In this document: piece by piece, positions 6,011 through 6,167 of the stretch
Position numbering within the stretch: position 1 is the stretch's first letter
Layout of the letters: the number at the start of each line of letters is the position of its first letter
NCBI GenBank assembly: GCA_025351555.1
Contig: JANXVS010000197.1
Span: 1 to 6,167 of the forward strand
Length of the DNA stretch: 6,167 nucleotides
DNA from: Pseudomonadota bacterium
GTDB lineage: Bacteria; Pseudomonadota; Gammaproteobacteria; Xanthomonadales; Rhodanobacteraceae
Direction: 5' to 3'
Translations under genes and position numbers: made by a program
Notes under the pieces: model-generated
Told to the model about the DNA's origin: nothing
Database searches by the model: none
Seen by the model: the letters and a program-made list of their open reading frames with translations, nothing else

Positions 6011-6167
6011 TTACGCCGCCAGGCGCAATTGCAGACGCCACATCGCTTCGCGGCAGATCACCAGCTGGCCGTAGTAGGACTTGAGTATTTCCTTCAACGC
6101 CGGCACGGATGATTCTTCGAATGCGCGTTCCACCAGCCTGATCAATTGTTCTTCGGCGAAGCGCAGC
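6011..6167 (-). CDS. C-terminal end of an unidentified helical protein (5' part outside window)
   Basis: An open frame enters from the right edge and gives 51 residues before the TAA at 6011-6013. Its sequence, from LRFAEEQLIRLVERAFEES to the end SYYGQLVICREAMWRLQ plus a short tail, reads as two amphipathic helices split by VPALKEIL. The pattern of a helix ending near a proline, a second long helix and an ending near WRLQ recalls the C-terminus of DUF2383/PA2169-type four-helix bundles, often found next to CsbD and DUF883 genes, but this is a weak match by eye. A 42-base gap separates it from the CsbD-like gene, so it may be the upstream member of the same operon. Coding character is supported by the helical periodicity and strand agreement with its neighbours. 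Confidence 0.6.
   Translation of the reverse strand, partial: LRFAEEQLIRLVERAFEESSVPALKEILKSYYGQLVICREAMWRLQLRLAA

Overview
The window is about 60% GC and densely coded, and fits a proteobacterium. The gene set suggests a gammaproteobacterium of the Lysobacterales/Xanthomonadales (for example the Rhodanobacteraceae), but that placement is an impression from gene content and codon use, not a measurement. It holds ten genes: nine on the minus strand and one on the plus strand. Two are cut by the window edges. No RNA genes, insertion sequences or CRISPR arrays were seen.

Left block (1-3503, minus strand, transcribed right to left): a periplasmic, membrane-linked sugar/alcohol dehydrogenase operon. 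The order is a small four-helix membrane protein, then a Tat-exported gluconate-2-dehydrogenase subunit-3-type small subunit, then a GMC flavoprotein with a four-cysteine cluster motif, then a multiheme cytochrome c that runs off the left edge. The last three match the small-subunit/catalytic/cytochrome layout of FAD-dependent glucose, gluconate and sorbitol dehydrogenases. The catalytic subunit has no signal peptide, so it probably leaves the cytoplasm together with the Tat-tagged small subunit. Electrons would pass from FAD to the Fe-S cluster, then to the hemes, then to quinone or the respiratory chain. The substrate cannot be read from the sequence. The leading membrane protein is not part of the textbook three-gene set and is an internal duplication with one conserved histidine per half.

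Middle (3558-4704): a small alanine- and glutamine-rich lipoprotein on the minus strand, only 54 bases upstream of the dehydrogenase operon. A 259-base divergent intergenic region with GC-rich hairpins follows, then a single-domain response regulator on the plus strand.

Right block (4714-6167, minus strand): an envelope/stress cluster. In transcription order it contains the end of an unidentified helical protein (possibly DUF2383/PA2169-like), a 63-residue divergent CsbD-like protein, a DUF883 (YqjD/ElaB-like) protein, a YqjE-like holin-superfamily membrane protein, and a YqjK-like small membrane protein. The last three have the same order as yqjD-yqjE-yqjK of Escherichia coli. The response regulator converges on this block with only 9 bases between stop codons.
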